Notes: generated by a model not told the origin, from the letters alone. Shown: positions 24,823 to 39,457, counted from the first letter of the stretch. The stretch is DNA of 64,000 nt from Synchiropus splendidus (GCF_027744825.2 NW_026527101.1:1-64000); one strand, 5' to 3'. Numbers and translations are program-made.

Positions 24823-27800
24823 ATAAAAGTGTTGATAACTTTGGAAAAACACTTCAGACAGTTTAGATTTGATGTGCAACTACTAGAAAGACCCTTTCTG
24901 CTATAGTGGGAGGTTAAAATTTCATGTTCTGAAGCTTTCCTGAAAAGTTATGGCACAATGCACAAAAACGCTTTTCAGCCTGAGATAAGGTGGGTTTCGG
25001 AACGCCAAACATAAAAGTGTTGATAACTTTTGAAAAACACTTCAGACAGCTTAGATTTGATGTGCAACTACTAGAAAGACCCTTTCTGCTATAGTGGGAG
25101 GTTAAAATTTCATGTTCTGAAGCTTCCCTGAAAAGTTATGGCACAATGCGTAAAAACGCTTTTCAGCCTGAGATAAGGTGGGTTTCGGAACGCCAAACAT
25201 AAAAGTGTTGATAACTTTTGAAAAACACTTCAGAAAGCTTAGATTTGATGTGCAACTACTAGAAAGACCCTTTCTGCTATAGTGGGAGGTTAAAATTTCA
25301 TGTTCTGAAGCTTCCCTGAAAAGTTATGGCACAATGCACAAAAACGCTTTTCAGCCTGAGATAAGGTGGGTTTCGGAACGCCAAACATAAAAGTGTTGAT
25401 AACTTTGGAAAAACACTTCAGACAGTTTAGATTTGATGTGCAACTACTAGAAAGACCCTTTCTGCTATAGTGGGAGGTTAAAATTTCATGTTCTGAAGCT
25501 TCCCTGAAAAGTTATGGCACAATGCACAAAAACGCTTTTCAGCCTGAGATAAGGTGGGTTTCGGAACGCCAAACATAAAAGTGTTGATAACTTTGGAAAA
25601 ACACTTCAGACAGTTTAGATTTGATGTGCAACTACTAGAAAGACCCTTTCTACTATAGTGGGAGGTTAAAATTTCATGTTCTGAAGCTTCCCTGAAAAGT
25701 TATGGCACAATGCACAAAAACGCTTTTCAGCCTGAGATAAGGTGGGTTTCGGAACGCCAAACATAAAAGTGTTGATAACTTTCGAAAAACACTTCAGAGA
25801 GCTTAGATTTGATGTGCACCTACTAGAAAGACCCTTTCTGCTATAGTGGGAGGTTAAAATTTCATGTTCTGAAGCTTTCCTGAAAAGTTATGGCACAATG
25901 CACAAAAACGCTTTTCAGCCTGAGATAAGGTGGGTTTCGGAACGCCAAACATAAAAGTGTTGATAACTTTCGAAAAACACTTCAGACAGCTTAGATTTGA
26001 TGTGCACCTACTAGAAAGACCCTTTCTGCTATAGTGGGAGGTTAAAATTTCATGTTCTGAAGCTTCCCTGAAAAGTTATGGCACAATGCGTAAAAACGCT
26101 TTTCAGCCTGAGATAAGGTGGGTTTCGGAACGCCAAACATAAAAGTGTTGATAACTTTGGAAAAACACTTCAGACAGCTTAGATTTGATGTGCAACTACT
26201 AGAAAGACCCTTTCTGCTATAGTGGGAGGTTAAAATTTCATGTTCTGAAGCTTCCCTGAAAAGTTATGGCACAATGCACAAAAACGCTTTTCAGCCTGAG
26301 ATAAGGTGGGTTTCGGAACGCCAAACATAAAAGTGTTGATAACTTTCGAAAAACACTTCAGAGAGCTTAGATTTGATGTGCACCTACTAGAAAGACCCTT
26401 TCTGCTATAGTGGGAGGTTAAAATTTCATGTTCTGAAGCTTCCCTGAAAAGTTATGGCACAATGCGTAAAAACGCTTTTCAGCCTGAGATAAGGTGGGTT
26501 TCGGAACGCCAAACATAAAAGTGTTGATAACTTTGGAAAAACACTTCAGACAGTTTAGATTTGATGTGCAACTACTAGAAAGACCCTTTCTGCTATAGTG
26601 GGAGGTTAAAATTTCATGTTCTGAAGCTTTCCTGAAAAGTTATGGCACAATGCACAAAAACGCTTTTCAGCCTGAGATAAGGTGGGTTTCGGAACGCCAA
26701 ACATAAAAGTGTTGATAACTTTTGAAAAACACTTCAGACAGCTTAGATTTGATGTGCAACTACTAGAAAGACCCTTTCTGCTATAGTGGGAGGTTAAAAT
26801 TTCATGTTCTGAAGCTTCCCTGAAAAGTTATGGCACAATGCACAAAAACGCTTTTCAGCCTGAGATAAGGTGGGTTTCGGAACGCCAAACATAAAAGTGT
26901 TGATAACTTTGGAAAAACACTTCAGACAGTTTAGATTTGATGTGCAACTACTAGAAAGACCCTTTCTGCTATAGTGGGAGGTTAAAATTTCATGTTCTGA
27001 AGCTTCCCTGAAAAGTTATGGCACAATGCACAAAAACGCTTTTCAGCCTGAGATAAGGTGGGTTTCGGAACGCCAAACATAAAAGTGTTGATAACTTTGG
27101 AAAAACACTTCAGACAGTTTAGATTTGATGTGCAACTACTAGAAAGACCCTTTCTGCTATAGTGGGAGGTTAAAATTTCATGTTCTGAAGCTTCCCTGAA
27201 AAGTTATGGCACAATGCACAAAAACGCTTTTCAGCCTGAGATAAGGTGGGTTTCGGAACGCCAAACATAAAAGTGTTGATAACTTTGGAAAAACACTTCA
27301 GACAGTTTAGATTTGATGTGCAACTACTAGAAAGACCCTTTCTGCTATAGTGGGAGGTTAAAATTTCATGTTCTGAAGCTTTCCTGAAAAGTTATGGCAC
27401 AATGCACAAAAACGCTTTTCAGCCTGAGATAAGGTGGGTTTCGGAACGCCAAACATAAAAGTGTTGATAACTTTGGAAAAACACTTCAGACAGTTTAGAT
27501 TTGATGTGCAACTACTAGAAAGACCCTTTCTGCTATAGTGGGAGGTTAAAATTTCATGTTCTGAAGCTTTCCTGAAAAGTTATGGCACAATGCACAAAAA
27601 CGCTTTTCAGCCTGAGATAAGGTGGGTTTCGGAACGCCAAACATAAAAGTGTTGATAACTTTTGAAAAACACTTCAGACAGCTTAGATTTGATGTGCAAC
27701 TACTAGAAAGACCCTTTCTGCTATAGTGGGAGGTTAAAATTTCATGTTCTGAAGCTTCCCTGAAAAGTTATGGCACAATGCACAAAAACGCTTTTCAGCC

Positions 27801-29492
27801 TGAGATAAGGTGGGTTTCGGAACGCCAAACATAAAAGTGTTGATAACTTTGGAAAAACAATTCAGACAGTTTAGATTTGATGTGCAACTACTAGAAAGAC
27901 CCTTTCTGCTATAGTGGGAGGTTAAAATTTCATGTTCTGAAGCTTCCCTGAAAAGTTATGGCACAATGCGTAAAAACGCTTTTCAGCCTGAGATAAGGTG
28001 GGTTTCGGAACGCCAAACATAAAAGTGTTGATAACTTTTGAAAAACACTTCAGACAGCTTAGATTTGATGTGCAACTACTAGAAAGACCCTTTCTGCTAT
28101 AGTGGGAGGTTAAAATTTCATGTTCTGAAGCTTCCCTGAAAAGTTATGGCACAATGCACAAAAACGCTTTTCAGCCTGAGATAAGGTGGGTTTCGGAACG
28201 CCAAACATAAAAGTGTTGATAACTTTGGAAAAACACTTCAGACAGTTTAGATTTGATGTGCAACTACTAGAAAGACCCTTTCTGCTATAGTGGGAGGTTA
28301 AAATTTCATGTTCTGAAGCTTCCCTGAAAAGTTATGGCACAATGCACAAAAACGCTTTTCAGCCTGAGATAAGGTGGGTTTCGGAACGCCAAACATAAAA
28401 GTGTTAATAACTTTGGAAAAACACTTCAGACAGTTTAGATTTGATGTGCAACTACTAGAAAGACCCTTTCTGCTATAGAGGGAGGTTAAAATTTCATGTT
28501 CTGAAGCTTCCCTGAAAAGTTATGGCACAATGCACAAAAACGCTTTTCAGCCTGAGATAAGGTGGGTTTCGGAACGCCAAACATAAAAGTGTTGATAACT
28601 TTCGAAAAACACTTCAGAGAGCTTAGATTTGATGTGCACCTACTAGAAAGACCCTTTCTGCTATAGTGGGAGGTTAAAATTTCATGTTCTGAAGCTTCCC
28701 TGAAAAGTTATGGCACAATGCGTAAAAACGCTTTTCAGCCTGAGATAAGGTGGGTTTCGGAACGCCAAACATAAAAGTGTTGATAACTTTGGAAAAACAC
28801 TTCAGACAGTTTAGATTTGATGTGCAACTACTAGAAAGACCCTTTCTGCTATAGTGGGAGGTTAAAATTTCATGTTCTGAAGCTTTCATGAAAAGTTATG
28901 GCACAATGCACAAAAACGCTTTTCAGCCTGAGATAAGGTGGGTTTCGGAACGCCAAACATAAAAGTGTTGATAACTTTCGAAAAACACTTCAGAGAGCTT
29001 AGATTTGATGTGCAACTACTAGAAAGACCCTTTCTGCTATAGTGGGAGGTTAAAATTTCATGTTCTGAAGCTTTTCTGAAAAGTTATGGCACAATGCACA
29101 AAAACGCTTTTCAGCCTGAGATAAGGTGGGTTTCGGAACGCCAAACATAAAAGTGTTGATAACTTTTGAAAAACACTTCAGACAGCTTAGATTTGATGTG
29201 CAACTACTAGAAAGACCCTTTCTGCTATAGTGGGAGGTTAAAATTTCATGTTCTGAAGCTTCCCTGAAAAGTTATGGCACAATGCACAAAAACGCTTTTC
29301 AGCCTGAGATAAGGTGGGTTTCGGAACGCCAAACATAAAAGTGTTGATAACTTTCGAAAAACACTTCAGACAGCTTAGATTTGATGTGCACCTACTAGAA
29401 AGACCCTTTCTGCTATAGTGGGAGGTTAAAATTTCATGTTCTGAAGCTTCCCTGAAAAGTTATGGCACAATGCGTAAAAACGCTTTTCAGCC

Positions 29493-31184
29493 TGAGATAA
29501 GGTGGGTTTCGGAACGCCAAACATAAAAGTGTTGATAACTTTGGAAAAACACTTCAGACAGTTTAGATTTGATGTGCAACTACTAGAAAGACCCTTTCTG
29601 CTATAGTGGGAGGTTAAAATTTCATGTTCTGAAGCTTCCCTGAAAAGTTATGGCACAATGCACAAAAACGCTTTTCAGCCTGAGATAAGGTGGGTTTCGG
29701 AACGCCAAACATAAAAGTGTTAATAACTTTGGAAAAACACTTCAGACAGTTTAGATTTGATGTGCAACTACTAGAAAGACCCTTTCTGCTATAGTGGGAG
29801 GTTAAAATTTCATGTTCTGAAGCTTCCCTGAAAAGTTATGGCACAATGCACAAAAACGCTTTTCAGCCTGAGATAAGGTGGGTTTCGGAACGCCAAACAT
29901 AAAAGTGTTAATAACTTTGGAAAAACACTTCAGACAGTTTAGATTTGATGTGCAACTACTAGAAAGACCCTTTCTGCTATAGTGGGAGGTTAAAATTTCA
30001 TGTTCTGAAGCTTCCCTGAAAAGTTATGGCACAATGCACAAAAACGCTTTTCAGCCTGAGATAAGGTGGGTTTCGGAACGCCAAACATAAAAGTGTTGAT
30101 AACTTTCGAAAAACACTTCAGAGAGCTTAGATTTGATGTGCACCTACTAGAAAGACCCTTTCTGCTATAGTGGGAGGTTAAAATTTCATGTTCTGAAGCT
30201 TCCCTGAAAAGTTATGGCACAATGCGTAAAAACGCTTTTCAGCCTGAGATAAGGTGGGTTTCGGAACGCCAAACATAAAAGTGTTGATAACTTTGGAAAA
30301 ACACTTCAGACAGTTTAGATTTGATGTGCAACTACTAGAAAGACCCTTTCTGCTATAGTGGGAGGTTAAAATTTCATGTTCTGAAGCTTTCCTGAAAAGT
30401 TATGGCACAATGCACAAAAACGCTTTTCAGCCTGAGATAAGGTGGGTTTCGGAACGCCAAACATAAAAGTGTTGATAACTTTGGAAAAACACTTCAGACA
30501 GTTTAGATTTGATGTGCAACTACTAGAAAGACCCTTTCTGCTATAGTGGGAGGTTAAAATTTCATGTTCTGAAGCTTTCCTGAAAAGTTATGGCACAATG
30601 CACAAAAACGCTTTTCAGCCTGAGATAAGGTGGGTTTCGGAACGCCAAACATAAAAGTGTTGATAACTTTTGAAAAACACTTCAGACAGCTTAGATTTGA
30701 TGTGCAACTACTAGAAAGACCCTTTCTGCTATAGTGGGAGGTTAAAATTTCATGTTCTGAAGCTTCCCTGAAAAGTTATGGCACAATGCACAAAAACGCT
30801 TTTCAGCCTGAGATAAGGTGGGTTTCGGAACGCCAAACATAAAAGTGTTGATAACTTTGGAAAAACACTTCAGACAGTTTAGATTTGATGTGCAACTACT
30901 AGAAAGACCCTTTCTGCTATAGTGGGAGGTTAAAATTTCATGTTCTGAAGCTTCCCTGAAAAGTTATGGCACAATGCACAAAAACGCTTTTCAGCCTGAG
31001 ATAAGGTGGGTTTCGGAACGCCAAACATAAAAGTGTTGATAACTTTGGAAAAACACTTCAGACAGTTTAGATTTGATGTGCAACTACTAGAAAGACCCTT
31101 TCTGCTATAGTGGGAGGTTAAAATTTCATGTTCTGAAGCTTCCCTGAAAAGTTATGGCACAATGCACAAAAACGCTTTTCAGCC
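29493..31184 (+). repeat. Nine-unit linker Q-E-E-S-P-P-R-Q-Q
   Basis: Nine 188-bp units joining the disordered zone to the ordered right half. Two consecutive E units (TTAATAA) occur only here, suggesting a single-unit duplication. From the second E (29,869) the order matches the later stretch that starts at 39,834. Confidence 0.82.
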
Positions 31185-33252
31185 TGAGATAAGGTGGGTT
31201 TCGGAACGCCAAACATAAAAGTGTTGATAACTTTCGAAAAACACTTCAGAGAGCTTAGATTTGATGTGCACCTACTAGAAAGACCCTTTCTGCTATAGTG
31301 GGAGGTTAAAATTTCATGTTCTGAAGCTTTCCTGAAAAGTTATGGCACAATGCACAAAAACGCTTTTCAGCCTGAGATAAGGTGGGTTTCGGAACGCCAA
31401 ACATAAAAGTGTTGATAACTTTGGAAAAACACTTCAGACAGTTTAGATTTGATGTGCAACTACTAGAAAGACCCTTTCTGCTATAGTGGGAGGTTAAAAT
31501 TTCATGTTCTGAAGCTTTCCTGAAAAGTTATGGCACAATGCACAAAAACGCTTTTCAGCCTGAGATAAGGTGGGTTTCGGAACGCCAAACATAAAAGTGT
31601 TGATAACTTTTGAAAAACACTTCAGACAGCTTAGATTTGATGTGCAACTACTAGAAAGACCCTTTCTGCTATAGTGGGAGGTTAAAATTTCATGTTCTGA
31701 AGCTTCCCTGAAAAGTTATGGCACAATGCACAAAAACGCTTTTCAGCCTGAGATAAGGTGGGTTTCGGAACGCCAAACATAAAAGTGTTGATAACTTTGG
31801 AAAAACACTTCAGACAGTTTAGATTTGATGTGCAACTACTAGAAAGACCCTTTCTGCTATAGTGGGAGGTTAAAATTTCATGTTCTGAGGCTTCCCTGAA
31901 AAGTTATGGCACAATGCGTAAAAACGCTTTTCAGCCTGAGATAAGGTGGGTTTCGGAACGCCAAACATAAAAGTGTTGATAACTTTGGAAAAACACTTCA
32001 GACAGTTTAGATTTGATGTGCAACTACTAGAAAGACCCTTTCTGCTATAGTGGGAGGTTAAAATTTCATGTTCTGAAGCTTCCCTGAAAAGTTATGGCAC
32101 AATGCACAAAAACGCTTTTCAGCCTGAGATAAGGTGGGTTTCGGAACGCCAAACATAAAAGTGTTGATAACTTTCGAAAAACACTTCAGAGAGCTTAGAT
32201 TTGATGTGCACCTACTAGAAAGACCCTTTCTGCTATAGTGGGAGGTTAAAATTTCATGTTCTGAAGCTTCCCTGAAAAGTTATGGCACAATGCGTAAAAA
32301 CGCTTTTCAGCCTGAGATAAGGTGGGTTTCGGAACGCCAAACATAAAAGTGTTGATAACTTTGGAAAAACACTTCAGACAGTTTAGATTTGATGTGCAAC
32401 TACTAGAAAGACCCTTTCTGCTATAGTGGGAGGTTAAAATTTCATGTTCTGAAGCTTTCCTGAAAAGTTATGGCACAATGCACAAAAACGCTTTTCAGCC
32501 TGAGATAAGGTGGGTTTCGGAACGCCAAACATAAAAGTGTTGATAACTTTTGAAAAACACTTCAGACAGTTTAGATTTGATGTGCAACTACTAGAAAGAC
32601 CCTTTCTGCTATAGTGGGAGGTTAAAATTTCATGTTCTGAAGCTTTCCTGAAAAGTTATGGCACAATGCACAAAAACGCTTTTCAGCCTGAGATAAGGTG
32701 GGTTTCGGAACGCCAAACATAAAAGTGTTGATAACTTTTGAAAAACACTTCAGACAGCTTAGATTTGATGTGCAACTACTAGAAAGACCCTTTCTGCTAT
32801 AGTGGGAGGTTAAAATTTCATGTTCTGAAGCTTCCCTGAAAAGTTATGGCACAATGCACAAAAACGCTTTTCAGCCTGAGATAAGGTGGGTTTCGGAACG
32901 CCAAACATAAAAGTGTTGATAACTTTGGAAAAACACTTCAGACAGTTTAGATTTGATGTGCAACTACTAGAAAGACCCTTTCTGCTATAGTGGGAGGTTA
33001 AAATTTCATGTTCTGAAGCTTCCCTGAAAAGTTATGGCACAATGCACAAAAACGCTTTTCAGCCTGAGATAAGGTGGGTTTCGGAACGCCAAACATAAAA
33101 GTGTTGATAACTTTGGAAAAACACTTCAGACAGTTTAGATTTGATGTGCAACTACTAGAAAGACCCTTTCTGCTATAGTGGGAGGTTAAAATTTCATGTT
33201 CTGAAGCTTCCCTGAAAAGTTATGGCACAATGCACAAAAACGCTTTTCAGCC
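31185..33252 (+). repeat. 11-unit higher-order repeat W-P-R-Y-Q-S-P-X-R-Q-Q
   Basis: Exactly 2,068 bp from one W unit to the next. The same 11-unit spacing occurs at 60,885-62,952 (with P in place of X), and a 10-unit version lacking the first R occurs at 41,150-43,029. This is a second higher-order family distinct from the P* head. Confidence 0.85.
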
Positions 33253-34944
33253 TGAGATAAGGTGGGTTTCGGAACGCCAAACATAAAAGTGTTGATAACT
33301 TTCGAAAAACACTTCAGAGAGCTTAGATTTGATGTGCACCTACTAGAAAGACCCTTTCTGCTATAGTGGGAGGTTAAAATTTCATGTTCTGAAGCTTTCC
33401 TGAAAAGTTATGGCACAATGCACAAAAACGCTTTTCAGCCTGAGATAAGGTGGGTTTCGGAACGCCAAACATAAAAGTGTTGATAACTTTTGAAAAACAC
33501 TTCAGACAGTTTAGATTTGATGTGCAACTACTAGAAAGACCCTTTCTGCTATAGTGGGAGGTTAAAATTTCATGTTCTGAAGCTTTCCTGAAAAGTTATG
33601 GCACAATGCACAAAAACGCTTTTCAGCCTGAGATAAGGTGGGTTTCGGAACGCCAAACATAAAAGTGTTGATAACTTTTGAAAAACACTTCAGACAGCTT
33701 AGATTTGATGTGCAACTACTAGAAAGACCCTTTCTGCTATAGTGGGAGGTTAAAATTTCATGTTCTGAAGCTTCCCTGAAAAGTTATGGCACAATGCACA
33801 AAAACGCTTTTCAGCCTGAGATAAGGTGGGTTTCGGAACGCCAAACATAAAAGTGTTGATAACTTTGGAAAAACACTTCAGACAGTTTAGATTTGATGTG
33901 CAACTACTAGAAAGACCCTTTCTGCTATAGTGGGAGGTTAAAATTTCATGTTCTGAGGCTTCCCTGAAAAGTTATGGCACAATGCGTAAAAACGCTTTTC
34001 AGCCTGAGATAAGGTGGGTTTCGGAACGCCAAACATAAAAGTGTTGATAACTTTGGAAAAACACTTCAGACAGTTTAGATTTGATGTGCAACTACTAGAA
34101 AGACCCTTTCTGCTATAGTGGGAGGTTAAAATTTCATGTTCTGAAGCTTCCCTGAAAAGTTATGGCACAATGCACAAAAACGCTTTTCAGCCTGAGATAA
34201 GGTGGGTTTCGGAACGCCAAACATAAAAGTGTTGATAACTTTCGAAAAACACTTCAGACAGCTTAGATTTGATGTGCACCTACTAGAAAGACCCTTTCTG
34301 CTATAGTGGGAGGTTAAAATTTCATGTTCTGAAGCTTCCCTGAAAAGTTATGGCACAATGCGTAAAAACGCTTTTCAGCCTGAGATAAGGTGGGTTTCGG
34401 AACGCCAAACATAAAAGTGTTGATAACTTTGGAAAAACACTTCAGACAGTTTAGATTTGATGTGCAACTACTAGAAAGACCCTTTCTGCTATAGTGGGAG
34501 GTTAAAATTTCATGTTCTGAAGCTTCCCTGAAAAGTTATGGCACAATGCACAAAAACGCTTTTCAGCCTGAGATAAGGTGGGTTTCGGAACGCCAAACAT
34601 AAAAGTGTTAATAACTTTGGAAAAACACTTCAGACAGTTTAGATTTGATGTGCAACTACTAGAAAGACCCTTTCTGCTATAGTGGGAGGTTAAAATTTCA
34701 TGTTCTGAAGCTTCCCTGAAAAGTTATGGCACAATGCACAAAAACGCTTTTCAGCCTGAGATAAGGTGGGTTTCGGAACGCCAAACATAAAAGTGTTGAT
34801 AACTTTCGAAAAACACTTCAGAGAGCTTAGATTTGATGTGCACCTACTAGAAAGACCCTTTCTGCTATAGTGGGAGGTTAAAATTTCATGTTCTGAAGCT
34901 TCCCTGAAAAGTTATGGCACAATGCGTAAAAACGCTTTTCAGCC
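33253..34944 (+). repeat. Nine-unit module W-X-R-Y-Q-V-Q-E-S, copy 2
   Basis: Same order and length (1,692 bp) as 11,822-13,513, again ending immediately before a P* unit. Confidence 0.87.
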
Positions 34945-37900
34945 TGAGATAAGTTGGGTTTCGGAACGCCAAACATAAAAGTGTTGATAACTTTGGAAAA
35001 ACACTTCAGACAGTTTAGATTTGATGTGCAACTACTAGAAAGACCCTTTCTGCTATAGTGGGAGGTTAAAATTTCATGTTCTGAAGCTTTCCTGAAAAGT
35101 TATGGCACAATGCACAAAAACGCTTTTCAGCCTGAGATAAGGTGGGTTTCGGAACGCCAAACATAAAAGTGTTGATAACTTTTGAAAAACACTTCAGACA
35201 GCTTAGATTTGATGTGCAACTACTAGAAAGACCCTTTCTGCTATAGTGGGAGGTTAAAATTTCATGTTCTGAAGCTTCCCTGAAAAGTTATGGCACAATG
35301 CACAAAAACGCTTTTCAGCCTGAGATAAGGTGGGTTTCGGAACGCCAAACATAAAAGTGTTGATAACTTTGGAAAAACACTTCAGACAGTTTAGATTTGA
35401 TGTGCAACTACTAGAAAGACCCTTTCTGCTATAGTGGAGGTTAAAAATTTCATGTTCTGAAGCTTCCCTGAAAAGTTATGGCACAATGCACAAAAACGCT
35501 TTTCAGCCTGAGATAAGGTGGGTTTCGGAACGCCAAACATAAAAGTGTTGATAACTTTCGAAAAAACACTTCAGAGAGCTTAGATTTGATGTGCACCTAC
35601 TAGAAAGACCCTTTCTACTATAGTGGGAGGTTAAAATTTCATGTTCTGAAGCTTCCCTGAAAAGTTATGGCACAATGCGTAAAAACGCTTTTCAGCCTGA
35701 GATAAGGTGGGTTTCGGAACGCCAAACATAAAAGTGTTGATAACTTTGGAAAAACACTTCAGACAGTTTAGATTTGATGTGCAACTACTAGAAAGACCCT
35801 TTCTGCTATAGTGGGAGGTTAAAATTTCATGTTCTGAAGCTTTCCTGAAAAGTTATGGCACAATGCACAAAAACGCTTTTCAGCCTGAGATAAGGTGGGT
35901 TTCGGAACGCCAAACATAAAAGTGTTGATAACTTTTGAAAAACACTTCAGACAGCTTAGATGTGATGTGCAACTACTAGAAAGACCCTTTCTGCTATAGT
36001 GGGAGGTTAAAATTTCATGTTCTGAAGCTTCCCTGAAAAGTTATGGCACAATGCACAAAAACGCTTTTCAGCCTGAGATAAGGTGGGTTTCGGAACGCCA
36101 AACATAAAAGTGTTGATAACTTTGGAAAAACACTTCAGACAGTTTAGATTTGATGTGCAACTACTAGAAAGACCCTTTCTGCTATAGTGGGAGGTTAAAA
36201 TTTCATGTTCTGAAGCTTCCCTGAAAAGTTATGGCACAATGCACAAAAACGCTTTTCAGCCTGAGATAAGGTGGGTTTCGGAACGCCAAACATAAAAGTG
36301 TTGATAACTTTGGAAAAACACTTCAGACAGTTTAGATTTGATGTGCAACTACTAGAAAGACCCTTTCTACTATAGTGGGAGGTTAAAATTTCATGTTCTG
36401 AAGCTTCCCTGAAAAGTTATGGCACAATGCACAAAAACGCTTTTCAGCCTGAGATAAGGTGGGTTTCGGAACGCCAAACATAAAAGTGTTGATAACTTTC
36501 GAAAAACACTTCAGAGAGCTTAGATTTGATGTGCACCTACTAGAAAGACCCTTTCTGCTATAGTGGGAGGTTAAAATTTCATGTTCTGAAGCTTCCCTGA
36601 AAAGTTATGGCACAATGCGTAAAAACGCTTTTCAGCCTGAGATAAGGTGGGTTTCGGAACGCCAAACATAAAAGTGTTGATAACTTTGGAAAAACACTTC
36701 AGACAGTTTAGATTTGATGTGCAACTACTAGAAAGACCCTTTCTGCTATAGTGGGAGGTTAAAATTTCATGTTCTGAAGCTTTCCTGAAAAGTTATGGCA
36801 CAATGCACAAAAACGCTTTTCAGCCTGAGATAAGGTGGGTTTCGGAACGCCAAACATAAAAGTGTTGATAACTTTTGAAAAACACTTCAGACAGCTTAGA
36901 TTTGATGTGCAACTACTAGAAAGACCCTTTCTGCTATAGTGGGAGGTTAAAATTTCATGTTCTGAAGCTTCCCTGAAAAGTTATGGCACAATGCACAAAA
37001 ACGCTTTTCAGCCTGAGATAAGGTGGGTTTCGGAACGCCAAACATAAAAGTGTTGATAACTTTCGAAAAACACTTCAGACAGCTTAGATTTGATGTGCAC
37101 CTACTAGAAAGACCCTTTCTGCTATAGTGGGAGGTTAAAATTTCATGTTCTGAAGCTTCCCTGAAAAGTTATGGCACAATGCGTAAAAACGCTTTTCAGC
37201 CTGAGATAAGGTGGGTTTCGGAACGCCAAACATAAAAGTGTTGATAACTTTGGAAAAACACTTCAGACAGTTTAGATTTGATGTGCAACTACTAGAAAGA
37301 CCCTTTCTGCTATAGTGGGAGGTTAAAATTTCATGTTCTGAAGCTTCCCTGAAAAGTTATGGCACAATGCACAAAAACGCTTTTCAGCCTGAGATAAGGT
37401 GGGTTTCGGAACGCCAAACATAAAAGTGTTAATAACTTTGGAAAAACACTTCAAACAGTTTAGATTTGATGTGCAACTACCAGAAAGACCCTTTCTGCTA
37501 TAGTGGGAGGTTAAAATTTCATGTTCTGAAGCTTCCCTGAAAAGTTATGGCACAATGCACAAAAACGCTTTTCAGCCTGAGATAAGGTGGGTTTCGGAAC
37601 GCCAAACATAAAAGTGTTGATAACTTTCGAAAAACACTTCAGAGAGCTTAGATTTGATGTGCACCTACTAGAAAGACCCTTTCTGCTATAGTGGGAGGTT
37701 AAAATTTCATGTTCTGAAGCTTCCCTGAAAAGTTATGGCACAATGCGTAAAAACGCTTTTCAGCCTGAGATAAGGTGGGTTTCGGAACGCCAAACATAAA
37801 AGTGTTGATAACTTTGGAAAAACACTTCAGACAGTTTAGATTTGATGTGCAACTACTAGAAAGACCCTTTCTGCTATAGTGGGAGGTTAAAATTTCATGT

Positions 37901-37953
37901 TCTGAAGCTTTCCTGAAAAGTTATGGCACAATGCACAAAAACGCTTTTCAGCC
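34945..37953 (+). repeat. 16-unit head, copy 2
   Basis: Same 16-unit order as copy 1, with unit 14 now E' (CTTCAAAC). It is 3,009 bp because of small indels: near 35,438-35,452 a G is lost and an A gained, and near 35,562 an A is gained. Unit 14 also has a private TACCAG for TACTAG. Confidence 0.87.
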
Positions 37954-38705
37954 TGAGATAAGGTGGGTTTCGGAACGCCAAACATAAAAGTGTTGATAAC
38001 TTTGGAAAAACACTTCAGACAGTTTAGATTTGATGTGCAACTACTAGAAAGACCCTTTCTGCTATAGTGGGAGGTTAAAATTTCATGTTCTGAAGCTTTC
38101 CTGAAAAGTTATGGCACAATGCACAAAAACGCTTTTCAGCCTGAGATAAGGTGGGTTTCGGAACGCCAAACATAAAAGTGTTGATAACTTTGGAAAAACA
38201 CTTCAGACAGTTTAGATTTGATGTGCAACTACTAGAAAGACCCTTTCTGCTATAGTGGGAGGTTAAAATTTCATGTTCTGAAGCTTCCCTGAAAAGTTAT
38301 GGCACAATGCGTAAAAACGCTTTTCAGCCTGAGATAAGGTGGGTTTCGGAACGCCAAACATAAAAGTGTTAATAACTTTGGAAAAACACTTCAGACAGTT
38401 TAGATTTGATGTGCAACTACTAGAAAGACCCTTTCTGCTATAGTGGGAGGTTAAAATTTCATGTTCTGAAGCTTCCCTGAAAAGTTATGGCACAATGCAC
38501 AAAAACGCTTTTCAGCCTGAGATAAGGTGGGTTTCGGAACGCCAAACATAAAAGTGTTGATAACTTTCGAAAAACACTTCAGAGAGCTTAGATTTGATGT
38601 GCACCTACTAGAAAGACCCTTTCTGCTATAGTGGGAGGTTAAAATTTCATGTTCTGAAGCTTCCCTGAAAAGTTATGGCACAATGCGTAAAAACGCTTTT
38701 CAGCC
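37954..38705 (+). repeat. Four-unit tail P-Z-E-S
   Basis: Completes a 20-unit (about 3.76-kb) repeat with the preceding head. The Z unit has a P-like 5' half and the GT 3' half. Confidence 0.83.
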
Positions 38706-39457
38706 TGAGATAAGTTGGGTTTCGGAACGCCAAACATAAAAGTGTTGATAACTTTGGAAAAACACTTCAGACAGTTTAGATTTGATGTGCAACTACTAGA
38801 AAGACCCTTTCTGCTATAGTGGGAGGTTAAAATTTCATGTTCTGAAGCTTTCCTGAAAAGTTATGGCACAATGCACAAAAACGCTTTTCAGCCTGAGATA
38901 AGGTGGGTTTCGGAACGCCAAACATAAAAGTGTTGATAACTTTTGAAAAACACTTCAGACAGCTTAGATTTGATGTGCAACTACTAGAAAGACCCTTTCT
39001 GCTATAGTGGGAGGTTAAAATTTCATGTTCTGAAGCTTCCCTGAAAAGTTATGGCACAATGCACAAAAACGCTTTTCAGCCTGAGATAAGGTGGGTTTCG
39101 GAACGCCAAACATAAAAGTGTTGATAACTTTGGAAAAACACTTCAGACAGTTTAGATTTGATGTGCAACTACTAGAAAGACCCTTTCTGCTATAGTGGGA
39201 GGTTAAAATTTCATGTTCTGAAGCTTCCCTGAAAAGTTATGGCACAATGCACAAAAACGCTTTTCAGCCTGAGATAAGGTGGGTTTCGGAACGCCAAACA
39301 TAAAAGTGTTGATAACTTTCGAAAAACACTTCAGAGAGCTTAGATTTGATGTGCACCTACTAGAAAGACCCTTTCTACTATAGTGGGAGGTTAAAATTTC
39401 ATGTTCTGAAGCTTCCCTGAAAAGTTATGGCACAATGCGTAAAAACGCTTTTCAGCC
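38706..39457 (+). repeat. Internally deleted head: P*-R-Q-S' only
   Basis: The first four head units are intact, including 10T in unit 1 and 108A in unit 4 (39,376). The next unit (39,458) is Z, followed by Q-E-S, which is the order that normally follows head unit 12 (V). Head units 5 to 12 are therefore replaced by a single Z unit, a net loss of seven units. Confidence 0.85.

Larger units (their letters stand above)
20846..29492 (+). repeat. Disordered zone with private variants and small duplications
   Basis: About 46 units in which neither the head nor the 9-unit module appears complete. Unusual units include one near 21,241 with E-type 42A but a P-type 3' half; one near 21,820 with an S-type 5' half and AC; one near 23,150 mixing 51C with 70T; an R unit near 25,150 with GT; and one near 28,990 with 51C and 67G but 87A. 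Private changes include AAAGACTT, CACTACAG and GCTTTCATG. Two short duplications (376 bp and 1,316 bp apart) are listed separately. No gene is seen. Confidence 0.8.
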
